DNA from: Sunxiuqinia dokdonensis
GTDB lineage: Bacteria; Bacteroidota; Bacteroidia; Bacteroidales; Prolixibacteraceae
Direction of reading: 5' to 3'
Assembly: GCF_001270965.1 (NCBI RefSeq)
Contig: NZ_LGIA01000160.1
Coordinates: 1 to 40,341 of the forward strand
Length of the DNA stretch: 40,341 bases
The position numbers were made by a program, and so were the translations under genes. The notes under the pieces are model-generated. The model worked only from the letters and a program-made list of their open reading frames with translations. It did not search any database and was not told the origin of the DNA. The first letter of the stretch is position 1. Each line of letters starts with the position of its first letter. Positions 1 to 8,918 of this stretch are shown in pieces.

Positions 1-19
1 TGCTGTGTTTCTATAAACA

Positions 20-40
20 TTCGATGCCCGCGGCATCGAA
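20..40. repeat. 9-bp inverted repeat
   Basis: Arms TTCGATGCC and GGCATCGAA flank a CGC centre and match perfectly. It lies downstream of the minus-strand carbonic anhydrase gene. No T-run follows closely on the minus strand, so it may be a palindromic repeat rather than a simple terminator. Confidence 0.5.
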
Positions 41-74
41 AACGTGCCCGGTTCAAAAAGCTATCATTTCTATT

Positions 75-107
75 ATTGATCGGATGACTCGAAGTCATCC
101 GATCAAT
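75..107. repeat. 15-bp perfect palindrome (REP-like)
   Basis: Arms ATTGATCGGATGACT and AGTCATCCGATCAAT surround a 3-base centre. It sits about 70 bases downstream of the stop of the minus-strand carbonic anhydrase gene, where a terminator would be expected. The bases after it on the minus strand are A-rich rather than T-rich, so a dispersed palindromic element or Rho-assisted 3' end is as likely as an intrinsic terminator. Its ATT...GACT / AGTC...AAT design resembles the palindrome at 36900-36933. Confidence 0.6.
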
Positions 108-174
108 TAGCCGAATAGCCTGCCAGTGAGGGCTTCATCCGAAATAAAACCCTCGCGAAACAGCGGCTTTCCAC

Positions 175-870
175 TTACAGCGCTTCGAAATACTTCACTT
201 GCAAATAATCGGGCATATCGAGGGGGGTGTTCAAAATCATGGCGCCCAACAAAATGATTTGTTCGGCCTGAAATCTTTCTTTGATTCGTGTGGATTGGCT
301 GACGACAAACGCGTGGCTCTCTTCAAACAAGATATTGAGCAGGGCCAGCTCGGGCTGGTGGCGGGGAATCGTGTCCAGCTTGGGAGCGAGCATTTGCCGT
401 ACCCGCGTTTGCTGGTAGTCGTCGGCTTGCTGCTCTGTCCCAAGCTGCTGACCGTTGAGCAGCATTTGGTAGGCGCCAAAAGCCGCCCCGCACGAAAGGG
501 TGTCGCGGGCCTGGCCCGGCCGGTGTACATAGCCTAAGCTATTTTCGGTAATCCCCAGGTGTGGCCCAAAAAAGATGAAGGCGGTTCCGGCATCGGGAAT
601 GTGATCGCCAAATGCGTTGAATCCGGTTTCGCCGGTAAACGGATAGCCCGTGAGGCCACCCAAATGAAAGACGTGTCCGAAAAGCTCGCGGATTTTTTCA
701 ATCACGGGGTTGTTCAACTCGTCGGGGCAAAGCGAAACTGCCGCAATCGTCTGATCCACATCCAGGCCATGCGCTTGGGTCATGAGCTGGAAATAACCCT
801 CCAGCACTTGTTCAAAAGGCGCTGCGTCGGGAAAAAGCGTTCGGATACGCTTATCAATTGTACTACTCAT
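175..870 (-). CDS. LCIB/C-type (limiting-CO2-inducible) carbonic anhydrase homologue
   Basis: A predicted cytosolic 231-residue protein that resembles the LCIB/C family of beta-like carbonic anhydrases, which interconvert CO2 and bicarbonate with a zinc ion. Seen: SLCPDE near residues 46-51 (family Cys-x-Asp-Glu), DHIPDAG at 89-95, FGPHLGI at 101-107, an Arg followed by GQ at 117-119, and SCGAA at 126-130. From the family, C48, H104 and C127 are the probable zinc ligands. No signal peptide is seen. An upstream TTG start would add only two residues; ATG at 870 is preferred. The gene begins 12 bases after the ppc stop, so the two are almost certainly co-transcribed, which fits supply of bicarbonate to PEP carboxylase (inference). 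Family membership is by motif only and activity is not proven. Confidence 0.78.
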   Translation of the reverse strand: MSSTIDKRIRTLFPDAAPFEQVLEGYFQLMTQAHGLDVDQTIAAVSLCPDELNNPVIEKIRELFGHVFHLGGLTGYPFTGETGFNAFGDHIPDAGTAFIFFGPHLGITENSLGYVHRPGQARDTLSCGAAFGAYQMLLNGQQLGTEQQADDYQQTRVRQMLAPKLDTIPRHQPELALLNILFEESHAFVVSQSTRIKERFQAEQIILLGAMILNTPLDMPDYLQVKYFEAL

Positions 871-882
871 TTTCAATCGTTA

Positions 883-3654
883 TTATCCGGTTGATCCAAG
901 GGCGTTGGCAATGGCGTTAACGCATTGGAGCAAAGCAAACAGGTGATCATCTTCTCCGGGCAATTGCTTGCTGCGGCTGTTTCGCCATTTCCGGAGGAGC
1001 TCAATTTGGGCTTCGTGCAAATGATTCAGCGCTTCGGCCCGTAAGAGCGTTGAAAAGTAATGATTTTTTCTCCGTTCCTGAAACGGTTTCTGAAGTAGTT
1101 CGGACAACATGTCGCGGGTCAGCTTCAATTCCTGACTGATTTTCCTCATCATCCGGTCGCGGATCGCCACGTCTTCAACCAAACCAGCATATTTTGCCAT
1201 GATGCCCTCGTCGGTGGCCGCCAGGCTCGAATCGAGGTTGGTAACGACGTAGCGGACAAATGGGTGGTACTTGACCAGCTTACGCAACTGCTCAAACTCA
1301 GGCGAATTTTGCGTTTGCATTTCCTTGAGGGTCGATCCCACGCCGTACCAGCTGGTAATGTTGAAGCGCGACTGCGCCCAGCTAAACACCCAGGGAATGG
1401 CGCGTAAATCGTCCATGCTCCGCTTGCCCGTCCGCCGGGCCGGACGCGAACCAATCTTGCTCGACTCAATGACATCAATGGGCGTGGCTTCGGCAAAAAA
1501 TCGAATGAAATCGGGATCGCCAATCAGGTCGCGATAAAAGTCGCGTCCGCGTTCGCCCAACTTATGAAACAAGTCGGCCACCGCGTCATTTTCTTCCGGC
1601 AAGTGTTTGTGCAACAGGGTTTGCGCCGTGACGCTGGCCAGCATCAATTCGAGGTTGTAGGCGGCGTTCACCTTGTGTGCATATTTGCGCTCGATGGTTT
1701 CGCCCTGCTCGGTTACCCGCAGTTTTCCGTTGATTGAACCCTGTGGCAAGGTTTTCACAAACCAGTGCGAAGGCCCCGAACCGCGACTGATACTTCCGCC
1801 GGTGCCATGAAAAAACCGGATAATCACGCCATGCTTCTGCCCCACTTTGGTGAGAGCTTGCTGGGCTTCGTGTAAAAACCAGGAGCTGGCTAATATTCCG
1901 CCATCCTTATTGCTGTCGCTGTAGCCGATCATCACATCCTGGTAAAGTATGTCTGATTTTGCCCGCTCACTTTGGTATTTCAGGCTGTTCATCACCACCG
2001 GATGGCTCAGATAATCATCCATAATTTTGGTGCTGGCCTGCAAGTCTTCAATGGTTTCAAACAGCGGGACCACCGGCAATTTGGCCGCGAGCAAATCGCC
2101 ATGTTTTAAAGTCATGCCCGCTTCGCGCATAAACAAATAAACAGTCAGCAAATCTTCGGTGTTGCGGGTCATGCTAATAATGAACTTGCCAATGGACCGG
2201 CGACTGTATTTGTTGATGTGATTGCTGACCACCTGGAAGCTTTCAATCACATTACGGGCTTCTTCGCCCGTACCGGAATGATCGACCAAAAAGGGGCGGT
2301 TGATGGTTAATTCCTTGTCCAGAAAAGCCCTCTTCCCCCCGGTAACTGCCTCAATCCTGTTTTCCTTGCTTTCGCCAAGCGACGCGGTGACCAGCTGCGA
2401 AAGCGCTTTTTCGTGGTACTGGCTGTTTTGCCGGATGTCGAGTTGGGCCAGGTGGAAACCAAAAACCTGGAGCAGTCGCTTGCAACGGCCCACATCAACC
2501 TGCGCCACTTCGGGGATTCCATATTTCTCCAGTTCATCGGCCAAAAAATCCAGGTCTTCAACCAACTGATCCGAATTTTGATAACTGTTCGCACGATCTT
2601 CCAGGGTCATATTGTATTCCTGGCTCAAGTCAATCGGAAGTTTATGAAGCAAAAGTTGCACATACGCCTTAAAAACCTCTTTCTTATGTTCCTGAAGAAT
2701 TCGTTGCCCATCCCCCGACAGCTCCTTAGACAAGTGAGCTACCCGATCGCGAAATGCTTTGCCAACCTGTTGAATATCGAGGTAAATGCTTAGTTTTTGC
2801 GCCAGGGCAAGGAGTTCTTTTTTGACAATGATAAAGGCATGAATCCGCAACTTATTCAGGGTCATCCGGGTAATTTCGGCACTCACCAGCGGATGCCCGT
2901 CGCGGTCGCCCCCTACCCAATTGCCAAACGACAAGCCGGGAAACAGGTCGGTGTCATTCAGCAGCGCAGCGTCGAAACCCGACTCTTTCCAGGCCTGTTT
3001 CAGACGTTTATCCAGAAAGACAACCACGTCAGGAAACACATCGGTCAGGTAATGCAATATATTATCGAGTTCCGATTCAAGCCGGGGCTTTTCGATGTAA
3101 ATTTCGCCAATGTTCCATAAGCGATGAAGGATTTGCTTGATCTCGTCGCGAATGTCTTCCCGCTCAATTCGCGTGTACATTTGGTTTTCGCGTTTCACCA
3201 AGAGCAAATACAACTTTCGGTATTCCTGCAAAACCACCGAACGTTTGGCCTCCGTCGGATGCGCGGTAAGCACCGGTTCAACCAACACTTCGGGTAAAAC
3301 TTCCAGGATTTGCTTTTCAGAAATTCCTTTTTCTTTTAACATTTTGAAGTTGATGGCCCACAAACCATTGACCCGGCTCATGTTGTCCTGCTCTTTTGCG
3401 CGGCGACTTTGCACGGCTCCGTTCACCTCAACCAGGTTGAGCAGCTGGAAACACATCGAGAGCAGGTGAATGTAATCATTGCTAAGCAGCAGCTTTTCGT
3501 CCGGCTGCCGTGGCGAATTAATCCAGGGAATCAGGTTCACCAACTCTTGCTTGCCGCTCTCAGCCAATACTTCGGAAAAGCACTGTAGTAAAAACTCCAA
3601 ATCATCGTAAGGTCTCCCCAGTGCATTTTGTACTTGTGTGAATACTGATTTCAT
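883..3654 (-). CDS. ppc: phosphoenolpyruvate carboxylase
   Basis: Cytosolic enzyme adding bicarbonate to phosphoenolpyruvate to give oxaloacetate, an anaplerotic entry to the TCA cycle. Full length at 923 residues (family about 880-970). Seen: the catalytic His in VLTAHPTEA (H132), VGGDRDGHP at 247-255, GYSDSNKDGG at 577-586, and the Gly-rich FHGTGGSISRGSGP at 615-628. The C-terminus ends in Ser-Thr-Gly; family members usually end in Asn-Thr-Gly, and the allosteric site is not resolved here. The gene is first in a two-gene unit with the LCIB-type carbonic anhydrase. ATG start with a candidate promoter just upstream. Confidence 0.97.
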   Translation of the reverse strand: MKSVFTQVQNALGRPYDDLEFLLQCFSEVLAESGKQELVNLIPWINSPRQPDEKLLLSNDYIHLLSMCFQLLNLVEVNGAVQSRRAKEQDNMSRVNGLWAINFKMLKEKGISEKQILEVLPEVLVEPVLTAHPTEAKRSVVLQEYRKLYLLLVKRENQMYTRIEREDIRDEIKQILHRLWNIGEIYIEKPRLESELDNILHYLTDVFPDVVVFLDKRLKQAWKESGFDAALLNDTDLFPGLSFGNWVGGDRDGHPLVSAEITRMTLNKLRIHAFIIVKKELLALAQKLSIYLDIQQVGKAFRDRVAHLSKELSGDGQRILQEHKKEVFKAYVQLLLHKLPIDLSQEYNMTLEDRANSYQNSDQLVEDLDFLADELEKYGIPEVAQVDVGRCKRLLQVFGFHLAQLDIRQNSQYHEKALSQLVTASLGESKENRIEAVTGGKRAFLDKELTINRPFLVDHSGTGEEARNVIESFQVVSNHINKYSRRSIGKFIISMTRNTEDLLTVYLFMREAGMTLKHGDLLAAKLPVVPLFETIEDLQASTKIMDDYLSHPVVMNSLKYQSERAKSDILYQDVMIGYSDSNKDGGILASSWFLHEAQQALTKVGQKHGVIIRFFHGTGGSISRGSGPSHWFVKTLPQGSINGKLRVTEQGETIERKYAHKVNAAYNLELMLASVTAQTLLHKHLPEENDAVADLFHKLGERGRDFYRDLIGDPDFIRFFAEATPIDVIESSKIGSRPARRTGKRSMDDLRAIPWVFSWAQSRFNITSWYGVGSTLKEMQTQNSPEFEQLRKLVKYHPFVRYVVTNLDSSLAATDEGIMAKYAGLVEDVAIRDRMMRKISQELKLTRDMLSELLQKPFQERRKNHYFSTLLRAEALNHLHEAQIELLRKWRNSRSKQLPGEDDHLFALLQCVNAIANALGSTG

Positions 3655-3667
3655 ATATTTATCGTTT

Positions 3668-3697
3668 CAAATCAACGGTGTATAATTCTCGTACCAA
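3668..3697 (-). promoter_or_regulatory. candidate ppc promoter
   Basis: On the minus strand TTG (3697-3695), a 19-base spacer and TTGATTTG (3675-3668) match the Bacteroidota -33/-7 pattern with one mismatch in TAnnTTTG. The implied leader to the ppc ATG at 3654 would be very short, so this is tentative. Confidence 0.3.
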
Positions 3698-3910
3698 CCT
3701 TCATCGCTTTTTTGTGAACATCAAACCGGCTATTGCCGGAAAACTCGCCCCTTACAAACAGTCCCTTGGGCATATACCGTGTTTTCCATGGCTCGATTTC
3801 TGGTCTTCTTTTTAATCTTTCAGCAGATAAACAGCTACAAGGAAGCATCAGTTCAAAAAAAGACAAAGTAATCCGCCCGCCGCAGGGCCGGGAATTTGCC
3901 AAACGGCCAT

Positions 3911-3950
3911 TCACGAAAAAAACAAAGCCCCCCAAATGTTTGAGAGGCTT
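3911..3950 (-). terminator. intrinsic terminator after the CHRD gene
   Basis: Read on the minus strand, AAGCCTCTC and GGGGGGCTT pair over 9 positions (with G-U pairs) around an 8-base loop and are followed by TGTTTTTTT. It lies 22 bases past the CHRD stop codon, separating that gene from ppc. Confidence 0.7.
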
Positions 3951-3972
3951 ACCAATCGTAGCTTGTTCCCGA

Positions 3973-4515
3973 TTATTTTCCACCGCTGATTTGCCCGCGA
4001 ATTTCACCACCTGTATACATGGAGGTATGCACATTGACGTAAGTGTTGCCCCATGCCATCTGATCAAGCAAATCTTTAAGCTCGCCTCCAGCTAAAGCAC
4101 CAACAAGGTCACCCGCCGTAATCTCACCTTCGGCCAAAATTCCGTTCGTCGTTCCGGGAATCAGTATTGGTGGAGTTCCTGCGGGATACAACCAGGCCAC
4201 CACTCCCCCATTTTGACCAGCCGGTCCCATGTGGATGTGTGCCATCAAAACATCCTCAATATTGGCAACAATCAGCTTATAGCTCAAGGTTTCGCCATCT
4301 TTGCTTAGTTGAAACGTGGCTTGTCCGGTAGCCATGGATTCCACAGGAGGAACCTCCTGATCGGAAGAGAGATGCGCCCGGAAATTCCGCGTTATTTTCA
4401 TTTGGGCACTTTTGAGTTCGACATCCGTCTGGAAATCGTCCTGCAACTCGGTTTTTTCGCACGAAGAAGTAAACACCAGACTCAAGGCAAGGAAAAACAA
4501 ATAGACTTTATTCAT
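3973..4515 (-). CDS. CHRD-domain lipoprotein
   Basis: A 180-residue protein with a lipoprotein signal (hydrophobic residues 4-16, lipobox ending at C19), so it is predicted to be lipid-anchored in the periplasm or at the cell surface. Residues about 46-177 match the CHRD domain pattern: HLSSDQEVPPV at the start, a central HIHMGPAG segment, and TYVNVHT followed by GGEIRGQI at the end. CHRD domains occur in chordin and in many bacterial secreted proteins; their bacterial function is unknown. It follows cobA by 154 bases and has its own terminator. It may be a separate transcript; no link to sulfur metabolism is claimed. Confidence 0.85.
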   Translation of the reverse strand: MNKVYLFFLALSLVFTSSCEKTELQDDFQTDVELKSAQMKITRNFRAHLSSDQEVPPVESMATGQATFQLSKDGETLSYKLIVANIEDVLMAHIHMGPAGQNGGVVAWLYPAGTPPILIPGTTNGILAEGEITAGDLVGALAGGELKDLLDQMAWGNTYVNVHTSMYTGGEIRGQISGGK

Positions 4516-4669
4516 AACACGAAGATTTAGATGTGTTTATATGCTTGATACTTTCTAAATCCTCAAATGTTTCGAAATTAAGACCAAAACATCTTTTTCT
4601 AGCGAAGATTTTACAATGAACCATAAGAATTCATGAAAAACAAATGGCTACCAGGGTGTTATTAAATTA

Positions 4670-5458
4670 TTACAGAATGGAGGTACTGTTCACCTGATGA
4701 GCATGGGTTCCAATAAGAATAACAGAAGGCATGGGCGGTTCGATTTGGTTTAAGTCTGACTCAATGTTGCCCAGGCTCGATGTGAAGAGCTGCTGATCGG
4801 GATGCCCGACCCTGCTGACAATTTGCATGGGAACATCGGACGACACGCCGCGGGCCATTAATTCGTTGGACAGAAGTACGAGGTTTTTCAGGCCCATATA
4901 AACCATCACCGGAGCGTTGGCTTTCACGATCGAAGCGACTTCATCCATATTTTCAAAACCACCATTGCGCTTGTGCCCCGTGTAAAACAAGGCCATACTA
5001 TTAACATTGCGCAGGGTAACCGGAATGTGGAAGCAAGTGGCGGCTGCCAATCCCGCCGTGATGCCCGGCACCACCTCCACCCGAAGATTTTGCTGTAAAC
5101 AAAAAGCCAACTCCTCGGCCCCGCGCCCAAAAATAAAAGGATCGCCCGCTTTCAGGCGTACCACGCGCTTGCCTTCGCAGGCAAATTGCTTCAACTGCTC
5201 ATGAATTTTATCCTGACGCTCCGTTTGGTGTTGTCCGTCCTGGTAATGCTTTCCGGCATAAATCTTACGGGCCTTGGGGCTGGCCAAATCCAAAATAGCA
5301 GTTCCGTGCAAGGCATCATACAAAATAACATCAGCCTGCTCCAGTCGGCGCAGGGCTCGTACAGTAAGCAAGTCCGGATCTCCAGGGCCAGCGCCCACAA
5401 TTGAGATCAGATGACCTTCGGATTGCGATTCCGGAATTTGAAATTTCGAATTTGACAT
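4670..5458 (-). CDS. cobA: uroporphyrinogen-III C-methyltransferase
   Basis: Transfers two methyl groups from S-adenosylmethionine to uroporphyrinogen III to make precorrin-2, the first committed step to siroheme. With the ATG at 5458 the product is 262 residues, normal for a stand-alone SUMT. Seen: the SAM-binding VGAGPGDPDLLT near the N-terminus, YDALHG, RLKAGDPFIFGRGAEE, and EVVPGITAGLAAA. An upstream TTG at 5488 would add ten residues and is less likely. The first dozen codons come from low-complexity DNA rich in AAATTTC/GAATTTC runs, unlike the conserved body of the gene. Last gene of the sulfite-reduction/siroheme cluster; it supplies the CysI cofactor pathway. Confidence 0.93.
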   Translation of the reverse strand: MSNSKFQIPESQSEGHLISIVGAGPGDPDLLTVRALRRLEQADVILYDALHGTAILDLASPKARKIYAGKHYQDGQHQTERQDKIHEQLKQFACEGKRVVRLKAGDPFIFGRGAEELAFCLQQNLRVEVVPGITAGLAAATCFHIPVTLRNVNSMALFYTGHKRNGGFENMDEVASIVKANAPVMVYMGLKNLVLLSNELMARGVSSDVPMQIVSRVGHPDQQLFTSSLGNIESDLNQIEPPMPSVILIGTHAHQVNSTSIL

Positions 5459-5507
5459 GGAAATTTTGTTAGACGCAAACGTCAGCAAAAACGTGAAAAT
5501 TTGGGTA

Positions 5508-5515
5508 CAAAAATA
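5508..5515 (-). promoter_or_regulatory. candidate internal -7 box upstream of cobA
   Basis: TATTTTTG on the minus strand matches TAnnTTTG exactly and lies 50 bases upstream of the cobA ATG, just beyond the preceding stop codon. No well-spaced TTG -33 box was found, so it could be chance in AT-rich DNA. Confidence 0.3.
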
Positions 5516-5518
5516 ATT

Positions 5519-6346
5519 CTAACCAATATGAACCACATTCAAATAATCCAGGGGGCTTGGGTATTTAAATTCGTAATTCAACTGATGAATAAGTTTGCTG
5601 CTATCAACCAACTTAAACGGCACTTGCTCATGGTTAAACTCTGGAGCTGCGATACCGGAAACCTCCGATGCCCGCTCGTAAAAATTCTGCCGGGTAGGAT
5701 GCACCGGACAACAAGCATTAAATGTTTCGCCCCAGGCCTCTTGATCAATGATTTTCAGAATGATGCCGATACAATCGTCCTGATGAATCAGGTTGACCGG
5801 TTTGAGTCCGCTTACCGGATCGACTTTTCGCTTCAGGAAACGTGCCGGATTACGGTCTGCACCAATCAGCCCGCCAAAACGTATGACCGTCGTTTTGAAA
5901 TTCCGGTTTTCCGACAACAGTAATTCGGCCATCACCAAGGCTTTTCCCGATGGTTTTTCTGGAAGTAAGACATCCTCCTCGGTGGCCTTTCCGCCCAATT
6001 CGTTGTAAACCGAAGTCGATGAAATAAACAAAACACGCGGCACCCGGTGCTCTTCCAGCAAGTGAACCAATTGTTTGATTTGAGCCGGGAAAATGGTTTC
6101 GATAAAATCGACCCGCCGTGGAGGAATCGCGACAATTACGAGATCGGTGTCGAAAAAACGAGGATCTTTGAGTTGTACTTTTTCTTCATCCAACACCAGG
6201 CTGTAGGGTTCGATCCCCGCGGCACTTAATGTTTTGAGCTTCGAGCGTGTTGTCACCGAGCCTTTCACCTGAAATCCTTCAGCGATCAACTTTTTTGCCA
6301 GGGGAAATCCCAGCCAGCCACAACCTAAGATCGATATTTTATTCAT
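5519..6346 (-). CDS. YeeZ-like NAD(P)-binding SDR/epimerase-family protein
   Basis: A 275-residue Rossmann-fold protein. The N-terminal ISILGCGWLGFPLA holds a GxGxxG nucleotide-binding loop, followed by VTTRS, VIVAIPPR and FISSTSVYNELGG; the order resembles YeeZ-type atypical extended SDR proteins. The substrate is unknown. It begins at ATG 6346 (a TTG two codons earlier is unlikely) and lies 11 bases after hemD and before cobA, so it is part of the siroheme/sulfite cluster. A role in the pathway is only inferred from position. Confidence 0.75.
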   Translation of the reverse strand: MNKISILGCGWLGFPLAKKLIAEGFQVKGSVTTRSKLKTLSAAGIEPYSLVLDEEKVQLKDPRFFDTDLVIVAIPPRRVDFIETIFPAQIKQLVHLLEEHRVPRVLFISSTSVYNELGGKATEEDVLLPEKPSGKALVMAELLLSENRNFKTTVIRFGGLIGADRNPARFLKRKVDPVSGLKPVNLIHQDDCIGIILKIIDQEAWGETFNACCPVHPTRQNFYERASEVSGIAAPEFNHEQVPFKLVDSSKLIHQLNYEFKYPSPLDYLNVVHIG

Positions 6347-6357
6347 CTTCAAACGAT

Positions 6358-7098
6358 TTATTCAATGATAATCCGGTGTTTGGGCTCCGGCTCATTGAGT
6401 TTTTCAGTAATTCGCTGAATGGCATACTTTACAAACGACAGTTCTTCTTCCTCATGCGATTCGAGCACTAAGTTAGGAAATTCTGCCCATGCTGCCTGAG
6501 CTGTGCGGTTGCCATTGGCCAACACCGGGGCTTTGGGCGGCGGAAAATTGCCCGATGCCTTGTAACTCTTGATAGCGCTTTCACTGAAAAACAAGTAGCC
6601 ATCAAACATCTCGTTCATCATGATTTCGATGGAAGTATTTTTATACACCTCAACCGAATGCCAGTCCAACTGATTCTGATCCAGCAGTTCAGGAAGCGGA
6701 TTCAGCGATTTGTCACCACGCAGGTAAATTACCTTGGCACCGTCATTCTGCTCAACCAGCAATTCGGCCAGCGAATAGGCGTTCAGCGATTTTGGCCGAA
6801 CAACGCGCACACCACATTTGGTTAAAATCCGCTCCTGCTTCTCAGAAAGACAATACACCAGATCATCTTTTTTCATGCCTATTTTCAAGGCAAAACGTAA
6901 GAGCCAATGTGCCGCATAAGAGCTGGTAACCACCCATTTTTTTTCCGAATTCTGGATCGAATTAAAAAAATGAATGTCAGGTTTCCGGTATGTAAGCCTG
7001 ACCAGGGGCTGTTCAATAAACTTAATCTGTTCGCTAACCAACCATTTGCGGGTTAGCGCCGAAAGTCTTCTTCCAATAAAAATTGCCGGTAATTCCAT
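6358..7098 (-). CDS. hemD: uroporphyrinogen-III synthase
   Basis: Closes and inverts ring D of hydroxymethylbilane to give uroporphyrinogen III, the branch point to siroheme and heme. The 246-residue product has the usual HemD length and fold pattern: IGRRLSALT at the N-terminus, WVVTSSYAAHWL in the first lobe, YLRGDKSLNPLPELL, VEVYKNTS, and FFSESAIKSY near the hinge. HemD sequences are very divergent, so the call leans on these motifs and the neighbouring siroheme genes. The ATG at 7098 starts just after the cysI stop codon, suggesting coupled translation. Confidence 0.82.
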   Translation of the reverse strand: MELPAIFIGRRLSALTRKWLVSEQIKFIEQPLVRLTYRKPDIHFFNSIQNSEKKWVVTSSYAAHWLLRFALKIGMKKDDLVYCLSEKQERILTKCGVRVVRPKSLNAYSLAELLVEQNDGAKVIYLRGDKSLNPLPELLDQNQLDWHSVEVYKNTSIEIMMNEMFDGYLFFSESAIKSYKASGNFPPPKAPVLANGNRTAQAAWAEFPNLVLESHEEEELSFVKYAIQRITEKLNEPEPKHRIIIE

Positions 7099-7103
7099 GG
7101 TTT

Positions 7104-8801
7104 TCAATGTTTAAAATCTTTTCCTTGCTTTGTTTCTTTCACATATTCTCTCCGAATAACGAAATCACCGAATCCTTCGCCTTCACTCCTGTTCTTCGCA
7201 TAGTCTGCAATGATCGGCCGCAATTCAGCAAGTATTTCCTCTTCCGAGAGTGTTTCTTTGTAGAGGGTATTCAATCGGGTGCCGTTGAAATTTCCTCCCA
7301 AATAGAGGTTGTAATGGCCCAGCGATTTTCCGATGAAACCAATTTCAGCCAAATACGGACGCCCACAGCCATTGGGGCAACCGGTCATCCGAATGACAAT
7401 TTCCTGCTTGGTCAAATCGTGCTCGGCCAGGATGGCTTCTATTTTATCCATCAGCGTGGGCAGGTAACGTTCAGCCTCGGCAAAAGCCAGCCCGCAAGTA
7501 TTCAGAGCAACACAGGCAATTGAATTTTGCCGCAGCCCCGACAATTGCACCGGCCAAACACCATATTTTTTCAAAATCCGGTTGACTTCATCCTTCTCGC
7601 TGGTGTTGGCAATTATCAGGTTTTGGTTTCCAGTCAGGATAAACTGCGCATCGCCAACCTTTTTGGCTACTTCGCGCAAGGCTGTTTTTAACTGAAGGGC
7701 TTCTGTGTCTTTTACCCGGCCACCTTCAACAAACAAGTTCAGGCTCCATTTCCCGTCTGTTCCTTTTTTCCAGCCATAGCGATCACCGTTCCGCGAAAAC
7801 TCATACGGTTTGGCAGGCTGAAGTTCGTAACCCAGGTACTTGTTCACCTCCGTTTTAAACCAGTCGAGCCCGTTGCGATCGATGGTATATTTCAGCCGGG
7901 CTTGCTTGCGGTTGGTCCGATCACCATGGTCTTTTTGAACCAACACCACTTTTTCTGCCACTTCAATGGCCTGCTCCGGCGTGCAAAAACCAATCACATC
8001 GGCCAGGCGGGGGTAAGCTTCCGGAATCCCAAAAGTTGACCCCAGGCCACCGCCGGCTGTTACATTGTAGCCAATCAGCTTCCCTTTTTCTTCGATGGCA
8101 ATAAAGCCCAGATCCTGCGAAAAAATATCCACATCGTTGTAAGGAGGAATGGCCACACCTATTTTAAATTTCCTGGGCAGGTAACGAATGCCGTAAATTG
8201 GCTCCACTTCTGTTTTGCTGTCAGCCACCTTTTCCTTGTCAAGCCAAATTTCGTGGTAAGCCTTTGTTTGCGGCATCAGGTGAGCCGAAAGTGCACCGGC
8301 CAATTCGTAAACGGCAGCATGCAAATCTGACTCGGCTGGATTGGCATGCGACATCACGTTGCGGTTCACATCGCCACAAGCGGCAATGGTATCCAACAAA
8401 ACTTCGTTAATTCCTTGAATGGCAGGCTTCAGTTTTTTCTTAATCACCCCGTGCAACTGAAACGCCTGACGCGTGGTCAGTTTCAAGGTGCCATTGGCAT
8501 GTGTATCGGCCAGCCGGTCCATCTGAAGCCATTGCTTCGGGCTGGTAACTCCTCCGGGCAGGCGAACCCGTATTAAAAAAGAATAGGCCGGCTCCAGCTT
8601 TTGGCGCTTGCGTTCTTTCTCCAGATCGCGGTCGTGTTGCTGATATATGCCATGAAATTTTGACAGCTGCGTGTCGTCGGCAGCAATTGCTCCGGTTACC
8701 GGATCAGCCAGACTTTCAGCCAGGGTTCCCCGAAGATAATTGCTGTCGTATTTTATTTTCTCAACTTCAGCCAGCTTGCTCCAATCAATTGTTTCGCTCA
8801 T
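7104..8801 (-). CDS. cysI: assimilatory sulfite reductase, hemoprotein subunit
   Basis: Six-electron reduction of sulfite to sulfide with siroheme and a 4Fe-4S cluster. With the ATG at 8801 the product is 565 residues, close to the 570 of the Escherichia coli enzyme. The four cluster cysteines are present: C430 and C436 in [20 protein letters not shown] and C475 and C479 in TGCPNGCGR. The ferredoxin-like segments RLPGGVT and [11 protein letters not shown] are also clear. An upstream TTG at 8882 would add 27 residues without family support. cysJ lies upstream with a 117-base gap, unusually large for this tight operon. Confidence 0.95.
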   Translation of the reverse strand: MSETIDWSKLAEVEKIKYDSNYLRGTLAESLADPVTGAIAADDTQLSKFHGIYQQHDRDLEKERKRQKLEPAYSFLIRVRLPGGVTSPKQWLQMDRLADTHANGTLKLTTRQAFQLHGVIKKKLKPAIQGINEVLLDTIAACGDVNRNVMSHANPAESDLHAAVYELAGALSAHLMPQTKAYHEIWLDKEKVADSKTEVEPIYGIRYLPRKFKIGVAIPPYNDVDIFSQDLGFIAIEEKGKLIGYNVTAGGGLGSTFGIPEAYPRLADVIGFCTPEQAIEVAEKVVLVQKDHGDRTNRKQARLKYTIDRNGLDWFKTEVNKYLGYELQPAKPYEFSRNGDRYGWKKGTDGKWSLNLFVEGGRVKDTEALQLKTALREVAKKVGDAQFILTGNQNLIIANTSEKDEVNRILKKYGVWPVQLSGLRQNSIACVALNTCGLAFAEAERYLPTLMDKIEAILAEHDLTKQEIVIRMTGCPNGCGRPYLAEIGFIGKSLGHYNLYLGGNFNGTRLNTLYKETLSEEEILAELRPIIADYAKNRSEGEGFGDFVIRREYVKETKQGKDFKH

Positions 8802-8918
8802 CTTATCAGTGTTTTTTGTACGGTAAGGCATCCTGGTGTTAATGCTTACTACCAATACGCTTTTATACTTATCAATGTTCAATCAAAAAATTAAAATAAT
8901 TTACTTCCCGCAACGCTT

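Noticed and set aside
1149-1523. Long overlapping ORFs within ppc and other large genes
   Set aside because: They lie in other frames of genes with clear family motifs and show no motif of their own.
8802-8882. N-terminal extension of CysI from a TTG codon
   Set aside because: The 27 extra residues have no counterpart in CysI, and the ATG at 8801 gives the normal length.
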